The notes under the pieces are model-generated. The model made no database searches and had not been told where the DNA came from. It saw only the letters and a list, made by a program, of their open reading frames with translations. Shown here one piece after another: positions 1-6,196 of a stretch of DNA of 7,196 nucleotides (positions are counted from its first letter, which is position 1; each line of letters opens with the position of its first letter). The stretch is from JBAYGJ01 sp041666685 (GTDB taxonomy: Bacteria; Patescibacteriota; Patescibacteriia; UBA10025; JAHIVO01), in assembly GCA_041666685.1 (NCBI GenBank), contig JBAYGJ010000046.1:1-7196 (forward strand). Reading direction: 5' to 3'. The translations under genes were made by a program, and so were the position numbers.

Positions 1-839
1 GGGCCGCCGCCATACTTCTCGATGATGAAAGTCAAAATCTTTCGGTCGATTTCATCCAGACCGGCTTCATCAATGGATAATTGCTTCAAAGCGGTCGTTG
101 CCAGGTCTTTGGTAATCTTGCCATCGGACTTTACCTGGGCGAAGTCTCGGACGCGTTTCAACAGGCGGTTGGCCACGCGCGGCGTACGGCGCGACCGGCT
201 GGCGATCATAGCCAGAGCGCTGGCATCAATGGCCACCCCCAATATTTTCGCCGATCGTTTGATAATTTTTTCTATATCTTCATTGCCGTAGAAATCCAAG
301 CGGAATACCGTACCGAAACGGTCACGGAGCGGGGATGACAGCAGATTCATGCGCGTTGTTGCGCCGACCAGGGTAAATTTTGGCAGGTCCAGCCGTAATG
401 TCCGCGCTGACGGTCCTTTGCCGACCACGATATCCAGGGCATATTCCTCCATAGCCGGATACAGCACCTCTTCGATCACGCGGTTAAGCCGGTGGATTTC
501 ATCAATAAATAATACATCACCGTCTTCCAGATTGGTCAGGATGGCGCCGAGGTCTCCCGCCTTCTCAATGGCCGGGCCGGACGTGACACGTACGCCGACT
601 CCCATTTCTTTCCCGATGATATGGGCCAGTGTCGTCTTGCCGATGCCGGGCGGCCCATGCAGCAGGACATGCTCCATCGGCTCGTTGCGTTTTTTCGCGG
701 CCTGCATGAAAATCGTCAGGCTGTCCTTGATGGATTCCTGCCCGATAAACTCCCCGAGGGCTTTCGGCCTGAGCGTTAGGTCGAGAGTCCGGTCCTCATT
801 TTTCTCTTTTGCCGCCACCAGGCGGGCGCCGTCTGCCAT
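1..839 (-). CDS. ruvB: Holliday junction branch migration ATPase RuvB (3' end cut by window edge)
   Basis: RuvB is the hexameric AAA+ motor that, with RuvA, drives branch migration of Holliday junctions in recombinational repair. I translated this frame by hand; 279 residues are visible. They include the N-terminal LRPKALGEFIGQ motif (23-34), Walker A GPPGIGKTT (62-70), Walker B LFIDEIH (110-116), sensor 1 VGATTR (158-163) and the SPLRDRFG segment (169-176) that carries the arginine finger in RuvB proteins. The family is usually about 330-350 aa, so only the C-terminal winged-helix part is missing beyond position 1. The start is fixed at 839 because an in-frame TAA, the stop of the upstream nif3-like gene, lies two codons earlier. 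An AGGAGG (864-869 on the complement) lies 24 nt from the ATG, too far for normal use, so translation is probably coupled to the upstream gene. Identity is very secure. Confidence 0.97.
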   Translation of the reverse strand, partial: MADGARLVAAKEKNEDRTLDLTLRPKALGEFIGQESIKDSLTIFMQAAKKRNEPMEHVLLHGPPGIGKTTLAHIIGKEMGVGVRVTSGPAIEKAGDLGAILTNLEDGDVLFIDEIHRLNRVIEEVLYPAMEEYALDIVVGKGPSARTLRLDLPKFTLVGATTRMNLLSSPLRDRFGTVFRLDFYGNEDIEKIIKRSAKILGVAIDASALAMIASRSRRTPRVANRLLKRVRDFAQVKSDGKITKDLATTALKQLSIDEAGLDEIDRKILTFIIEKYGGG

Positions 840-842
840 AAA

Positions 843-1820
843 TTATTTTTTTCGGGTCTTAAACCTCCTGATGCGGATCAGGCCGGAACATGGGATGACC
901 TCAACGCCTTTTTTCTCTATTTCATCCAGGAAAAAATTCATGCCAAGCGAATCAGAGGACATATGACCGGCGATAAGCACATTAATATGCTGTTTCTCGG
1001 CCTCTTTTTTGTATTCCTCGTGCATATGCATGCCGATGATTGTACCGATACCGGCCTGGGACAATTTCTCGTACATCTCCTTGCTGCCTGACGTGCCGCC
1101 AGTGACTTCCGAAAGGGCGATCTTGCCGGCATACCTGTCCAAGCTACCGGCAAACAGCATCGGTCCGGACTTCTGCTTTATGGCCACTTGATATTCGGGG
1201 ATGCTTTTTATCATTTTCATCACGTCACTGACGCGTTCCAATTTCTTGCCCTGTTTTTTTATTAGGCCGTGCAAATAATTGGCCACAATATTATCCGTGG
1301 CCGTATGCGTGCACATGACATCCAGCCCTAGCAGCCTGGCCGCATCAAGCGGGCGGCTATGGTTTGATCCGGCTATCAGTCGCGAAACTTCCTCAAGCCG
1401 CATGGTCATGAGGCGTTCAGCCACCGTGATCGGCACGCCGTACCCGGCAAATATTTCCGCCTGCAAATCCATCACTTCGTGCAGCCCGGCTAGCGCCGGT
1501 CCGAGGGGATGGTGGGACAGGACTAAGTCGATCGGCTTCTGTTTGGATAATTCTTTTGCCAACAATAATTCCTCTGTACCGATATCAATGCCGACGAGAA
1601 TCCGCTTGACCGGCTTATTCGGATTGGCGGCGAACATCCGTGTATCAGAATATGGATTTGTCAGCCGCTCCTGGTCAAACTCTTTTTTGTCATCGGCCGG
1701 CAAACGGTCATACTGCTCACGTACATATTTAAGTTTCTTCTGGACAGCCGCAACGCCGCGCAGGTCGTTCTGTGTTCCCAGCCTAATGGCCAGGTCGTAA
1801 ATCTGTTTAATGGTCAGCAT
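843..1820 (-). CDS. Nif3-like / DUF34 family metal-binding protein
   Basis: This is a Nif3-like (NGG1p-interacting factor 3, DUF34) protein. The family has a conserved di-metal site; its cellular role is not settled (GTP cyclohydrolase-like or metal-handling roles have been proposed). With the start used here it is 325 aa. The metal-site segments are LSHHPLG (101-107), THTATDN (171-177) and GHMSSDSLG (285-293), each matching the usual HHP, HTxxD and GH positions. The N-terminal part (1-70) is basic and probably helical. The open frame extends to an ATG at 1913, but residues before MLTIKQIYDLA look non-conserved and overlap the divergent promoter, so I chose 1820. No good Shine-Dalgarno site precedes 1820. 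A TTG at 1847 with GGAG just 2 nt away is an alternative. Three bases separate its stop from ruvB, so the two genes form an operon. Family call secure, start uncertain. Confidence 0.9.
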   Translation of the reverse strand: MLTIKQIYDLAIRLGTQNDLRGVAAVQKKLKYVREQYDRLPADDKKEFDQERLTNPYSDTRMFAANPNKPVKRILVGIDIGTEELLLAKELSKQKPIDLVLSHHPLGPALAGLHEVMDLQAEIFAGYGVPITVAERLMTMRLEEVSRLIAGSNHSRPLDAARLLGLDVMCTHTATDNIVANYLHGLIKKQGKKLERVSDVMKMIKSIPEYQVAIKQKSGPMLFAGSLDRYAGKIALSEVTGGTSGSKEMYEKLSQAGIGTIIGMHMHEEYKKEAEKQHINVLIAGHMSSDSLGMNFFLDEIEKKGVEVIPCSGLIRIRRFKTRKK

Positions 1821-1861
1821 ATCGTAAGTTTTTTTAATTATTATCAAATCTCCGCAACCCA

Positions 1862-1891
1862 ATCTTACCACCCCCTGACGCCCCTTGACAA
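1862..1891 (-). promoter_or_regulatory. possible minus-strand promoter for nif3-like-ruvB
   Basis: On the minus strand TTGTCA (complement of 1886-1891) is followed, after 18 nt, by TAAGAT (complement of 1862-1867), a 4/6 match to the -10 consensus. Transcription would start near 1855 and give a leader of about 35 nt to the ATG at 1820. The -35 overlaps that of the divergent plus-strand promoter. This is a weak prediction from sequence alone. Confidence 0.35.
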
Positions 1892-1913
1892 GGATTCTGC
1901 AGTGTGATATCAT
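1885..1913 (+). promoter_or_regulatory. strong sigma-70 promoter, rightward
   Basis: TTGACA (1885-1890, 6/6) is followed, after exactly 17 nt, by TATCAT (1908-1913, 5/6), which has an extended -10 TG at 1905-1906. The expected start of transcription is near 1920. It faces the structured RNA at 1960-2139 and then the three membrane-protein genes. No other site in the window fits the consensus better. Confidence 0.75.
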
Positions 1914-1959
1914 GGTCTGTTATCGTTTATATTGCGTATTTTTACATGCTCACGTTGGC

Positions 1960-2139
1960 ACGACAGCAGCCGGAAACTTGCAGCAGTTGATGCCGGCCCA
2001 CAGGCACCTGCGCTCACGACAAGCATGGGGACTGTTCCTAGGATAATCGGGGTGAAAACCTTGGTCAACCCTTAGAACATTCTTCTTGAGCGCAGATGCA
2101 TTTGGGCTGGCCCTTCTGTAGGTTGCCGGCTGTTGCTGT
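1960..2139 (+). ncRNA. structured RNA, 6S-RNA-like rod; or long structured leader
   Basis: The sequence folds by hand into one unbranched rod. The closing stem is 1960-1973 with 2126-2139 (13 pairs, one mismatch). Then comes a large asymmetric bubble (1974-1991 / 2112-2125), followed by stem 1992-2000/2103-2111 (9 bp), a partly paired 7x7 loop, and stem 2008-2016/2087-2095 (9 perfect bp). Above that is 2033-2042/2070-2079 (8 pairs around two mismatches), and finally a hairpin 2046-2053/2058-2065 capped by a GAAA tetraloop. A closing stem, a central bubble and a long apical arm in about 180-200 nt is the layout of 6S RNA, which binds RNA polymerase. A strong promoter lies just upstream and there is no convincing ORF. 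I do not recognise primary sequence motifs of 6S, SRP, tmRNA or RNase P RNA, so the 6S name is only architectural. No T-run follows, so the RNA may be processed or may be the 5' leader of the downstream genes. Structure is fairly sure, identity is not. Confidence 0.6.
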
Positions 2140-2206
2140 ATATAGTAAAGTAATGGCACGCTAAATGCGAACTTTGACATCCTATCTATATAGTACGGAG
2201 GTGCGT

Positions 2207-2380
2207 ATGCCAAATTGGGCATGGGTGACACTGGCCATCGTAGTAATCGTCGCCTTGCTTGGACTGTATGGTCTTTGCTCGGGCGCTAAAAGTGCCGACA
2301 ACAAGGCGGCGGAACTGCTTTCGCAGGGCCACCCCCCGAGACGCCAGACGGACCCGCGTCCGCCTCATCAGGTACTCTGA
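2207..2380 (+). CDS. small single-pass membrane protein, 57 aa, unknown
   Basis: I do not recognise this protein. It begins MPNWAW and has one hydrophobic helix at about residues 6-24 (VTLAIVVIVALLGLYGLCSG region), then a short polar tail with AKSADNKAAELL and a basic, proline-rich end (PPRRQTDPRPP). The positive charges after the helix suggest N-out, C-in in the membrane. The start at 2207 is chosen because GGAGGTG (2197-2203) lies just upstream; an in-frame ATG at 2165 lacks such a site. It is the first gene of the rightward cassette and ends in TGA. The next gene is in the same frame with no other stop in between. Its N-terminal Trp residues and the helix followed by a K/A/S/D-rich segment resemble the 53-aa protein downstream, so the two may be distant paralogues. 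Confidence 0.7.
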   Translation: MPNWAWVTLAIVVIVALLGLYGLCSGAKSADNKAAELLSQGHPPRRQTDPRPPHQVL

Positions 2381-2401
2381 ACAGTACTCAAACCTTACGG
2401 A

Positions 2402-2427
2402 AAGGAGGTATATGTACAAAAGGAGGT
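2402..2427 (+). promoter_or_regulatory. tandem Shine-Dalgarno sites
   Basis: Two near-perfect ribosome binding sites, AAGGAGGT (2402-2409) and AAAAGGAGGTG (2417-2427), lie 18 bp apart. The first is placed for the ATG at 2412 (3 nt from GGAGG, rather short). The second is placed for the ATG at 2438 (11 nt from GGAGG). Confidence 0.6.
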
Positions 2428-2453
2428 GTCGCACCCTATGTGGCACTGGATAA
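2412..2453 (+). CDS. possible 13-aa leader peptide overlapping the next gene
   Basis: A tiny frame encodes MYKRRCRTLCGTG, basic with two cysteines, right behind the first of two Shine-Dalgarno sites. It contains the second site and ends (TAA, 2451-2453) 16 bases into the 53-aa gene in a different frame, a layout that suits translational coupling. The 3-nt gap from GGAGG to ATG is short and no conservation can be judged, so it may be chance. Confidence 0.25.
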   Translation: MYKRRCRTLCGTG

Positions 2454-2599
2454 TTGACAACTGGTACGTACCGGTTGTCGTCGTAATCGTCTGGATGATC
2501 GCCGCATTCGGCTCGACAAAAGCCGCATCCGACGGCGACCCCGCAAGGCAACGCGAGCTCACCGAGAGTCTCAAGAAATCCTTAAAGGGGAAACGTTAA
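2438..2599 (+). CDS. small single-pass membrane protein, 53 aa, unknown
   Basis: I do not recognise this protein. It starts MWHWIIDNWY, rich in Trp. One membrane helix follows (about residues 10-25, VPVVVVIVWMIAAF), then a polar tail with STKAASDG and a charged, probably helical end (RQRELTESLKKSLKGKR). The positive tail suggests N-out, C-in. AGGAGGTG at 2421-2428 supports the ATG at 2438. It lies 57 bp after the 57-aa gene, in the same frame, and 20 bp before the four-pass gene, all with strong ribosome binding sites, so the three are surely one transcript. Compared with the 57-aa protein it shows the same plan: Trp-rich start, Val/Ile-rich helix, then a small-residue and Lys/Asp segment. 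A regulatory or accessory subunit for the four-pass protein is possible but is only inferred from context. Confidence 0.7.
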   Translation: MWHWIIDNWYVPVVVVIVWMIAAFGSTKAASDGDPARQRELTESLKKSLKGKR

Positions 2600-2619
2600 C
2601 TCTAACAAAGGAGGAACCC

Positions 2620-3387
2620 TTGAATTGGGGAACTCTGATGAACTGGGCGCTCGCCGCAGGGATACTTGCCCTGACGATGTACGCCTGGACCCGCGCGAAA
2701 AGCTACGGCTGGAGACGCTGGGGCGACATCTTTTTTGTCGTCTTGATGTCTATCTTCGTTTTCGGCGGCGAGGTCTGGTACCTCACCCACAAATCGATCC
2801 CGTGGTTCTTCGGCGCTGAAGTCGAAATGCAGAACCGAACGGACTTCAATCCGATCGTCCTCCTGCTCCTGCTCGGAATCGGCGGCGTATGGGTCCTCCG
2901 TTGGCCTCTCTCAAAACTGGCCAACGCACTCAACCGTACCGGCAAACTGCCGCCAATCAGTGCCGTCGCACTGTCAGGATTCTTCCTGGTCTGCGGCGGG
3001 TATATGGCAGTAGTCGGAGGTGCCTACAACACGAAAATGTCCGGCGATACGCCTGGACATTGGGCGGTGAATGCGGAACGGGTTGTTCTCGCGAAGACGA
3101 CGGGCTTTATTTCAAGACTCGCGTCGAGCGGAACAGACCTGATACCAAGCGCCCAATCGGACCAAGGGTCGAGCACCAATCGTCAACGTGACAATTCGGA
3201 CTACCAAACCCCGGACCCAAGCGACGATTACAACCCGGCTGATTTTGAACCGGCCAAGGAGCCAGCTCAAACAGCCCAACTCGCCGTCGCCAGGGACGAC
3301 TCTCCCCGCCGGTCGACGTATCCGCGCTACGCGCCGCAGCCCGTTACCCAACGAGCCGTCGCCTCACGTGGTCCCGACGCCAACTAA
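2620..3387 (+). CDS. four-pass membrane protein with disordered tail, 255 aa, unknown
   Basis: I do not recognise this protein. It has four hydrophobic segments at about 8-23, 36-56, 78-95 and 113-135. The loops between 1-2 (TRAKSYGWRRW) and 3-4 (RWPLSKLANALNRTGK) are basic, so they should be cytoplasmic, placing both ends outside. Residues 165-255 are low in hydrophobics and rich in Ser, Pro, Gln, Asp and Arg, so probably disordered. The start is TTG at 2620, 5 nt after AAAGGAGG (2607-2614). An ATG at 2638 (residue 7) is the alternative but is badly spaced. Like the two small proteins before it, the N-terminus carries Trp (MNWGTLMNW). It is the last gene of the cassette and is followed by a strong terminator. 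A transport, holin-like or envelope role cannot be decided from the sequence. Confidence 0.8.
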   Translation: MNWGTLMNWALAAGILALTMYAWTRAKSYGWRRWGDIFFVVLMSIFVFGGEVWYLTHKSIPWFFGAEVEMQNRTDFNPIVLLLLLGIGGVWVLRWPLSKLANALNRTGKLPPISAVALSGFFLVCGGYMAVVGGAYNTKMSGDTPGHWAVNAERVVLAKTTGFISRLASSGTDLIPSAQSDQGSSTNRQRDNSDYQTPDPSDDYNPADFEPAKEPAQTAQLAVARDDSPRRSTYPRYAPQPVTQRAVASRGPDAN

Positions 3388-3461
3388 ACAAACATCAACA
3401 TCGATCTACTCCCATTAGAACATCCACAGTCTGTGGAGATTCAAGATGGTCCTACACGTTT

Positions 3462-3506
3462 GGGGACTCGAGTCATATAGGAATATGACCGGGTCCTCTT
3501 TTTTTT
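3462..3506 (+). terminator. intrinsic terminator of the membrane-protein cassette
   Basis: A long hairpin pairs 3464-3478 with 3483-3496: fourteen pairs, one bulged A at 3471, and an AGGA loop at 3479-3482. It can be extended by 3462-3463. Eight T follow at 3499-3506. It ends the rightward transcript and lies just past the 3' end of the convergent VanW gene. On the other strand no T-run follows the hairpin, so it looks one-directional. A smaller hairpin (3423-3428 with 3432-3437, loop GTC) lies between the last gene and the terminator. Confidence 0.92.
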
Positions 3507-3515
3507 GTTTCAAAA

Positions 3516-5510
3516 TTATATCCCTGCATCAGGCGGGGGAAGGGTGGCCGTGTTGGTATTTACGTCCACCGTCGTGTTCGTGTTGGCTACTGGCACTGTA
3601 TTCGTGACAGTACTCGTGTTAATATTTACCACCGGAGCGATATTCACCGTCGTGTTCGTGTTGGCCGCGGTATTTGTATTGGTAGCCGGTTTGGGGGCAG
3701 GTGCAGTTTTGGCCACACCGACCAGGCACACTTCCTGCCAGGGCTTGTAGTGGCTTTTGAATGTGTCTACTTTCTTAGTCCCGTCCGCATACGTGATCGT
3801 GCGGGTGAATTCCGCATCTGCGCCGACATGCGCCTTCTCGGTGCACTTGGTCTGGCCAGGCGCCAAGTCAGTGGTTTCGACTATTTTTTTCGGGGCGGGG
3901 CTTTTCTGATTATATACCCGCGGCGTAGTCTGCACGACAGACCGGCCGTCCTTCGTCCCGTAAAAACGGAAGTACAGGTCGTCACCCTTGATTTCCGTGG
4001 TAAACAATATATGATGCCCGGTATCATTCTTGAATCGGAAGTCCGGCTTTGGGTCATAAATCGTGGCATCGGTGCCAGCCGGCTCATAATACGAGACGCG
4101 GTACGAATGATTAGACCGCTCCAGGATCGGCAAGCCGGCATTCAGTGCCGCTCGGAACGTTGTCGTTCCGATCTGGCATAACCCTCCGCCGAATTCCGGC
4201 GTTGTTTTATTGCCCTTAATGACCAATTCGGTAAGGTAGCCGGTTGACGCGTCAATCGCGCCCAGTGTCTTGATGAGCGAAAACTCCTCATCGGGCTTGA
4301 TCAAAATGCCATTGAGCTTATCAGCGCCCGTATTGATGTTATGACGCCGATTCGCGGGACTGCCCTTGAAGTTTGAGTGCCCCTCGCCAATCAGCTCATT
4401 GATGCCCAGATCATTCACGCTCCCAGTGGCTGTCTGAGGCTGTGTTTCCTTCACGGCCAGATCGACCTCTCTGATCCCTACCTGACGGATTTTCTCATTG
4501 ATCAGATCGACACTGGCAGAAACCTGTACCTCAACGCCTGCCTGCGACGGTGAAAATGACGTCACCTTGCCGTCAGCCATGCTGAACCTGCCTTCGCTGA
4601 CCTGGATATTCACTTCTTGGGCAATCGCCTCGACATAGCCTGTAAGTTTTTCCTGGTCGAAGCCAGCGGATGGCTGTTTTTGCAGAATCTGGAACTCCAG
4701 CCAGGCAACGACCTGGTCACGGCTGATCTGCCAACTCTTCTGGCCATAGACAACAGTGAAGGGCGCGGCATCAATTATCTGTTGTGCCAAAGGCAACAGT
4801 TTTTCTCCGTCTGCCTGTGAAATGCCTGGTTCGTCCCGTTCCAAACTGACAGACACCGGGTCGCTGGAGAAATCATTCAGCCGGTCAACTAACCGGTCGA
4901 TAATCTGGCTATATGGGAACGCCTGCCCGGAGGTAGCTGGCAGGACGCTTAGGGCGGCGTTTGAGCCGATGACGAGCCGTGCATCCGTGGCCGGAGATTC
5001 CAGGCTGCCCAACTTCTCATGCAATACCGCTTCCAACGACGCGCGGTTCACACTGACCGACGGCTTTATATCCCAACCAAAAACAGCATAAAATGCCTTT
5101 TCAAAAGGATTGAATTGGCGGCTGGCCGATGTAATTGACGACATGGTTTTTTCAATATCATATGCATACAGCGGGATAGTCGCTAAATCAGGGTTTGTTG
5201 CATCGTCAATCGTCGATGGGACAGGAAACTCAGACGCCTGATATCTCACTGATAATCCACGGTCAATTTCTGCGGCCGCTGCTCTATCCAGCAATTCTTT
5301 GGCTGCCGATGCGCTGAGCCCGCCGATGCGCTGACGGCCGACATGGGTGCCCGGTAGTATGCGCTCACCCACATATGCATCAAAACCGAAGACCAATCCT
5401 ACCAGCACCAACACGGCACCAATGGACCAGGCCAACATCAAAAAAATATGCCGGTTGGCGATGGCGGCTGACACGGGCTTCTTATCATGCAGGGTAGTTT
5501 TTTTTGGCAT
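3516..5510 (-). CDS. VanW-family envelope protein with Thr/Asn-rich tail
   Basis: This is a membrane-anchored VanW-family protein of 664 aa. The family takes its name from a vancomycin-resistance cluster gene; the biochemical function is unknown, with links to cell wall and envelope. One N-terminal helix (about 22-44) follows a basic cytoplasmic start, so the bulk lies outside. Residues about 50-370 resemble the repeated YoaR-like/peptidoglycan-binding type region found before VanW domains (ILPGTHVGRQRIGGLSASAA at 51-70). The VanW core is about 375-510, with NFKGSPANRRHNI (380-392), GADKLNG, the hallmark GGGLCQIGTT (441-450) and ERSNHSYRVSYYEPAGTDATI. Usual homologues have GGGVCQVSTT, so this is a mild variant. 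Residues 524-602 form an extra small domain with two Cys, and 603-664 is a low-complexity tail of TNTN repeats. The upstream site is only a weak AGG. It starts 41 nt after the three-pass gene with no terminator between, so it is probably the last gene of the hsp20 operon. Confidence 0.92.
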   Translation of the reverse strand: MPKKTTLHDKKPVSAAIANRHIFLMLAWSIGAVLVLVGLVFGFDAYVGERILPGTHVGRQRIGGLSASAAKELLDRAAAAEIDRGLSVRYQASEFPVPSTIDDATNPDLATIPLYAYDIEKTMSSITSASRQFNPFEKAFYAVFGWDIKPSVSVNRASLEAVLHEKLGSLESPATDARLVIGSNAALSVLPATSGQAFPYSQIIDRLVDRLNDFSSDPVSVSLERDEPGISQADGEKLLPLAQQIIDAAPFTVVYGQKSWQISRDQVVAWLEFQILQKQPSAGFDQEKLTGYVEAIAQEVNIQVSEGRFSMADGKVTSFSPSQAGVEVQVSASVDLINEKIRQVGIREVDLAVKETQPQTATGSVNDLGINELIGEGHSNFKGSPANRRHNINTGADKLNGILIKPDEEFSLIKTLGAIDASTGYLTELVIKGNKTTPEFGGGLCQIGTTTFRAALNAGLPILERSNHSYRVSYYEPAGTDATIYDPKPDFRFKNDTGHHILFTTEIKGDDLYFRFYGTKDGRSVVQTTPRVYNQKSPAPKKIVETTDLAPGQTKCTEKAHVGADAEFTRTITYADGTKKVDTFKSHYKPWQEVCLVGVAKTAPAPKPATNTNTAANTNTTVNIAPVVNINTSTVTNTVPVANTNTTVDVNTNTATLPPPDAGI
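3567..3665 (-). repeat. two 21-bp direct repeats coding the Thr/Asn tail
   Basis: An identical 21-bp stretch occurs at 3567-3587 and 3645-3665, 78 bp (26 codons) apart and in frame within the vanW-family gene. Both copies encode Ala-Asn-Thr-Asn-Thr-Thr-Val. The tail has thus partly grown by internal duplication and could vary in length between strains. Confidence 0.8.
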
Positions 5511-5551
5511 GGGATGAACCTATCACTGACCAAACGGTTTGGACGCGGGCC

Positions 5552-5956
5552 TTACGGTTGGATTAGAAAAAGCACCGCCGAAAAAAACATGATGGTAAAC
5601 GAAAAAAATATCATCAGGCCGATGATATGCTTGTCTTTTTCCACCGCTTCCGTCTTTCTCATCAGGAGATCGTAAAAAAGCTTGGCAATATAGACCGCCA
5701 ACACCGCCAACCCGATAATGAATAAGAATGTCGCTTCCAATACTAAATTCCGGGAGGCCACGCCGGACAACGAAAACCACGGATAGAGGGCATACAGCAA
5801 GACCACCAGAACAGGCAACAGGGCCACGATACATAAAATTATGGTATGCCGTTTTGGGGCGGGTAATAAAAAATGCGGCTCGGCCGGCGGCAAGCTCTTC
5901 ATTGGTTCTGTTTTTTTGGTTTTAGCAGCAGGCCGCTTGCTGGTTTTTGGTGGCAT
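5552..5956 (-). CDS. three-pass membrane protein, 134 aa, unknown
   Basis: I do not recognise a family. The first 35 residues are basic and proline-rich (MPPKTSKRPAAKTKKTEP) and should be cytoplasmic. Three hydrophobic segments follow at about 38-60, 71-93 and 110-132, with a charged loop RKTEAVEKDKH (100-110) between the second and third. The protein ends almost at once after the last helix. No clear Shine-Dalgarno site precedes the ATG. Only 5 nt separate it from the upstream 76-aa gene, so translation is probably coupled. It sits between a DUF3006-like gene and the vanW-family gene. No catalytic motif is visible, so it may be structural or an accessory to the envelope protein, but that is only context. 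Confidence 0.8.
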   Translation of the reverse strand: MPPKTSKRPAAKTKKTEPMKSLPPAEPHFLLPAPKRHTIILCIVALLPVLVVLLYALYPWFSLSGVASRNLVLEATFLFIIGLAVLAVYIAKLFYDLLMRKTEAVEKDKHIIGLMIFFSFTIMFFSAVLFLIQP

Positions 5957-5961
5957 ATGAT

Positions 5962-6192
5962 TTATGCTAACAATGAATTAATCACCGTCCTGGCCAGTTT
6001 TTCTCTGGACTCCTCGTCTGTTTTTGCTGAAGTGATGAGCAGCCGCAAGGTCGCGCCCTCCTGCACATCGTCCGGCAGGTTTTTTATCGGCCAACGTACC
6101 GACTGGGCATCGGAAGTTTCCAGCACGGCAAACTTCCCCTCAAACCGCCTGACCGTTGTAGCGACCGAGTAATCTATGTCGAGGGATGCCAT
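5962..6192 (-). CDS. DUF3006-like small protein, 76 aa
   Basis: This is a small soluble protein that recalls the DUF3006 family of short bacterial proteins of unknown function. The pattern is RRFEGKFAVLE (15-25), then WPIKNLPDDVQEGATLRLLI (34-53), matching the family's EGxxAVLE and LPxxxxEGxxL segments expected for a small beta-barrel fold. A charged helix follows (57-75). The resemblance is from memory of the pattern, not from an alignment. The ATG lies 4 nt after the hsp20 stop, and AAGGAAGAG at the end of hsp20 can serve as ribosome binding site. It is the second gene of the hsp20 operon. Confidence 0.7.
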   Translation of the reverse strand: MASLDIDYSVATTVRRFEGKFAVLETSDAQSVRWPIKNLPDDVQEGATLRLLITSAKTDEESREKLARTVINSLLA

Positions 6193-6196
6193 AAAG

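Noticed and set aside
349..966. Plus-strand 205-aa open frame
   Set aside because: It lies opposite ruvB, whose motifs are unmistakable; it is an antisense shadow.
1960..2139. SRP RNA, tmRNA or RNase P RNA
   Set aside because: No SRP helix-8 GGAA/AGCAG pattern, no tRNA-like ends with CCA, and no RNase P core motifs; an unbranched rod does not fit tmRNA or RNase P.
2174..2193. TTGACA and TATAGT just before the first small membrane gene
   Set aside because: They are only 8 bp apart, far from the needed 16-18, so not a working promoter pair.
1950..2231. Minus-strand 93-aa open frame
   Set aside because: It covers the folded RNA, has no family resemblance, and the plus-strand promoter and stems explain the region better.
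2378..2380. TGA as a sense codon (Gracilibacteria-type code)
   Set aside because: No other TGA lies inside any recognisable gene, GGN codons are freely used for glycine, and strong ribosome sites precede the next gene.
3462..3506. Terminator serving both converging transcripts
   Set aside because: On the minus strand the hairpin is not followed by a T-run, so it should stop only the rightward transcript.
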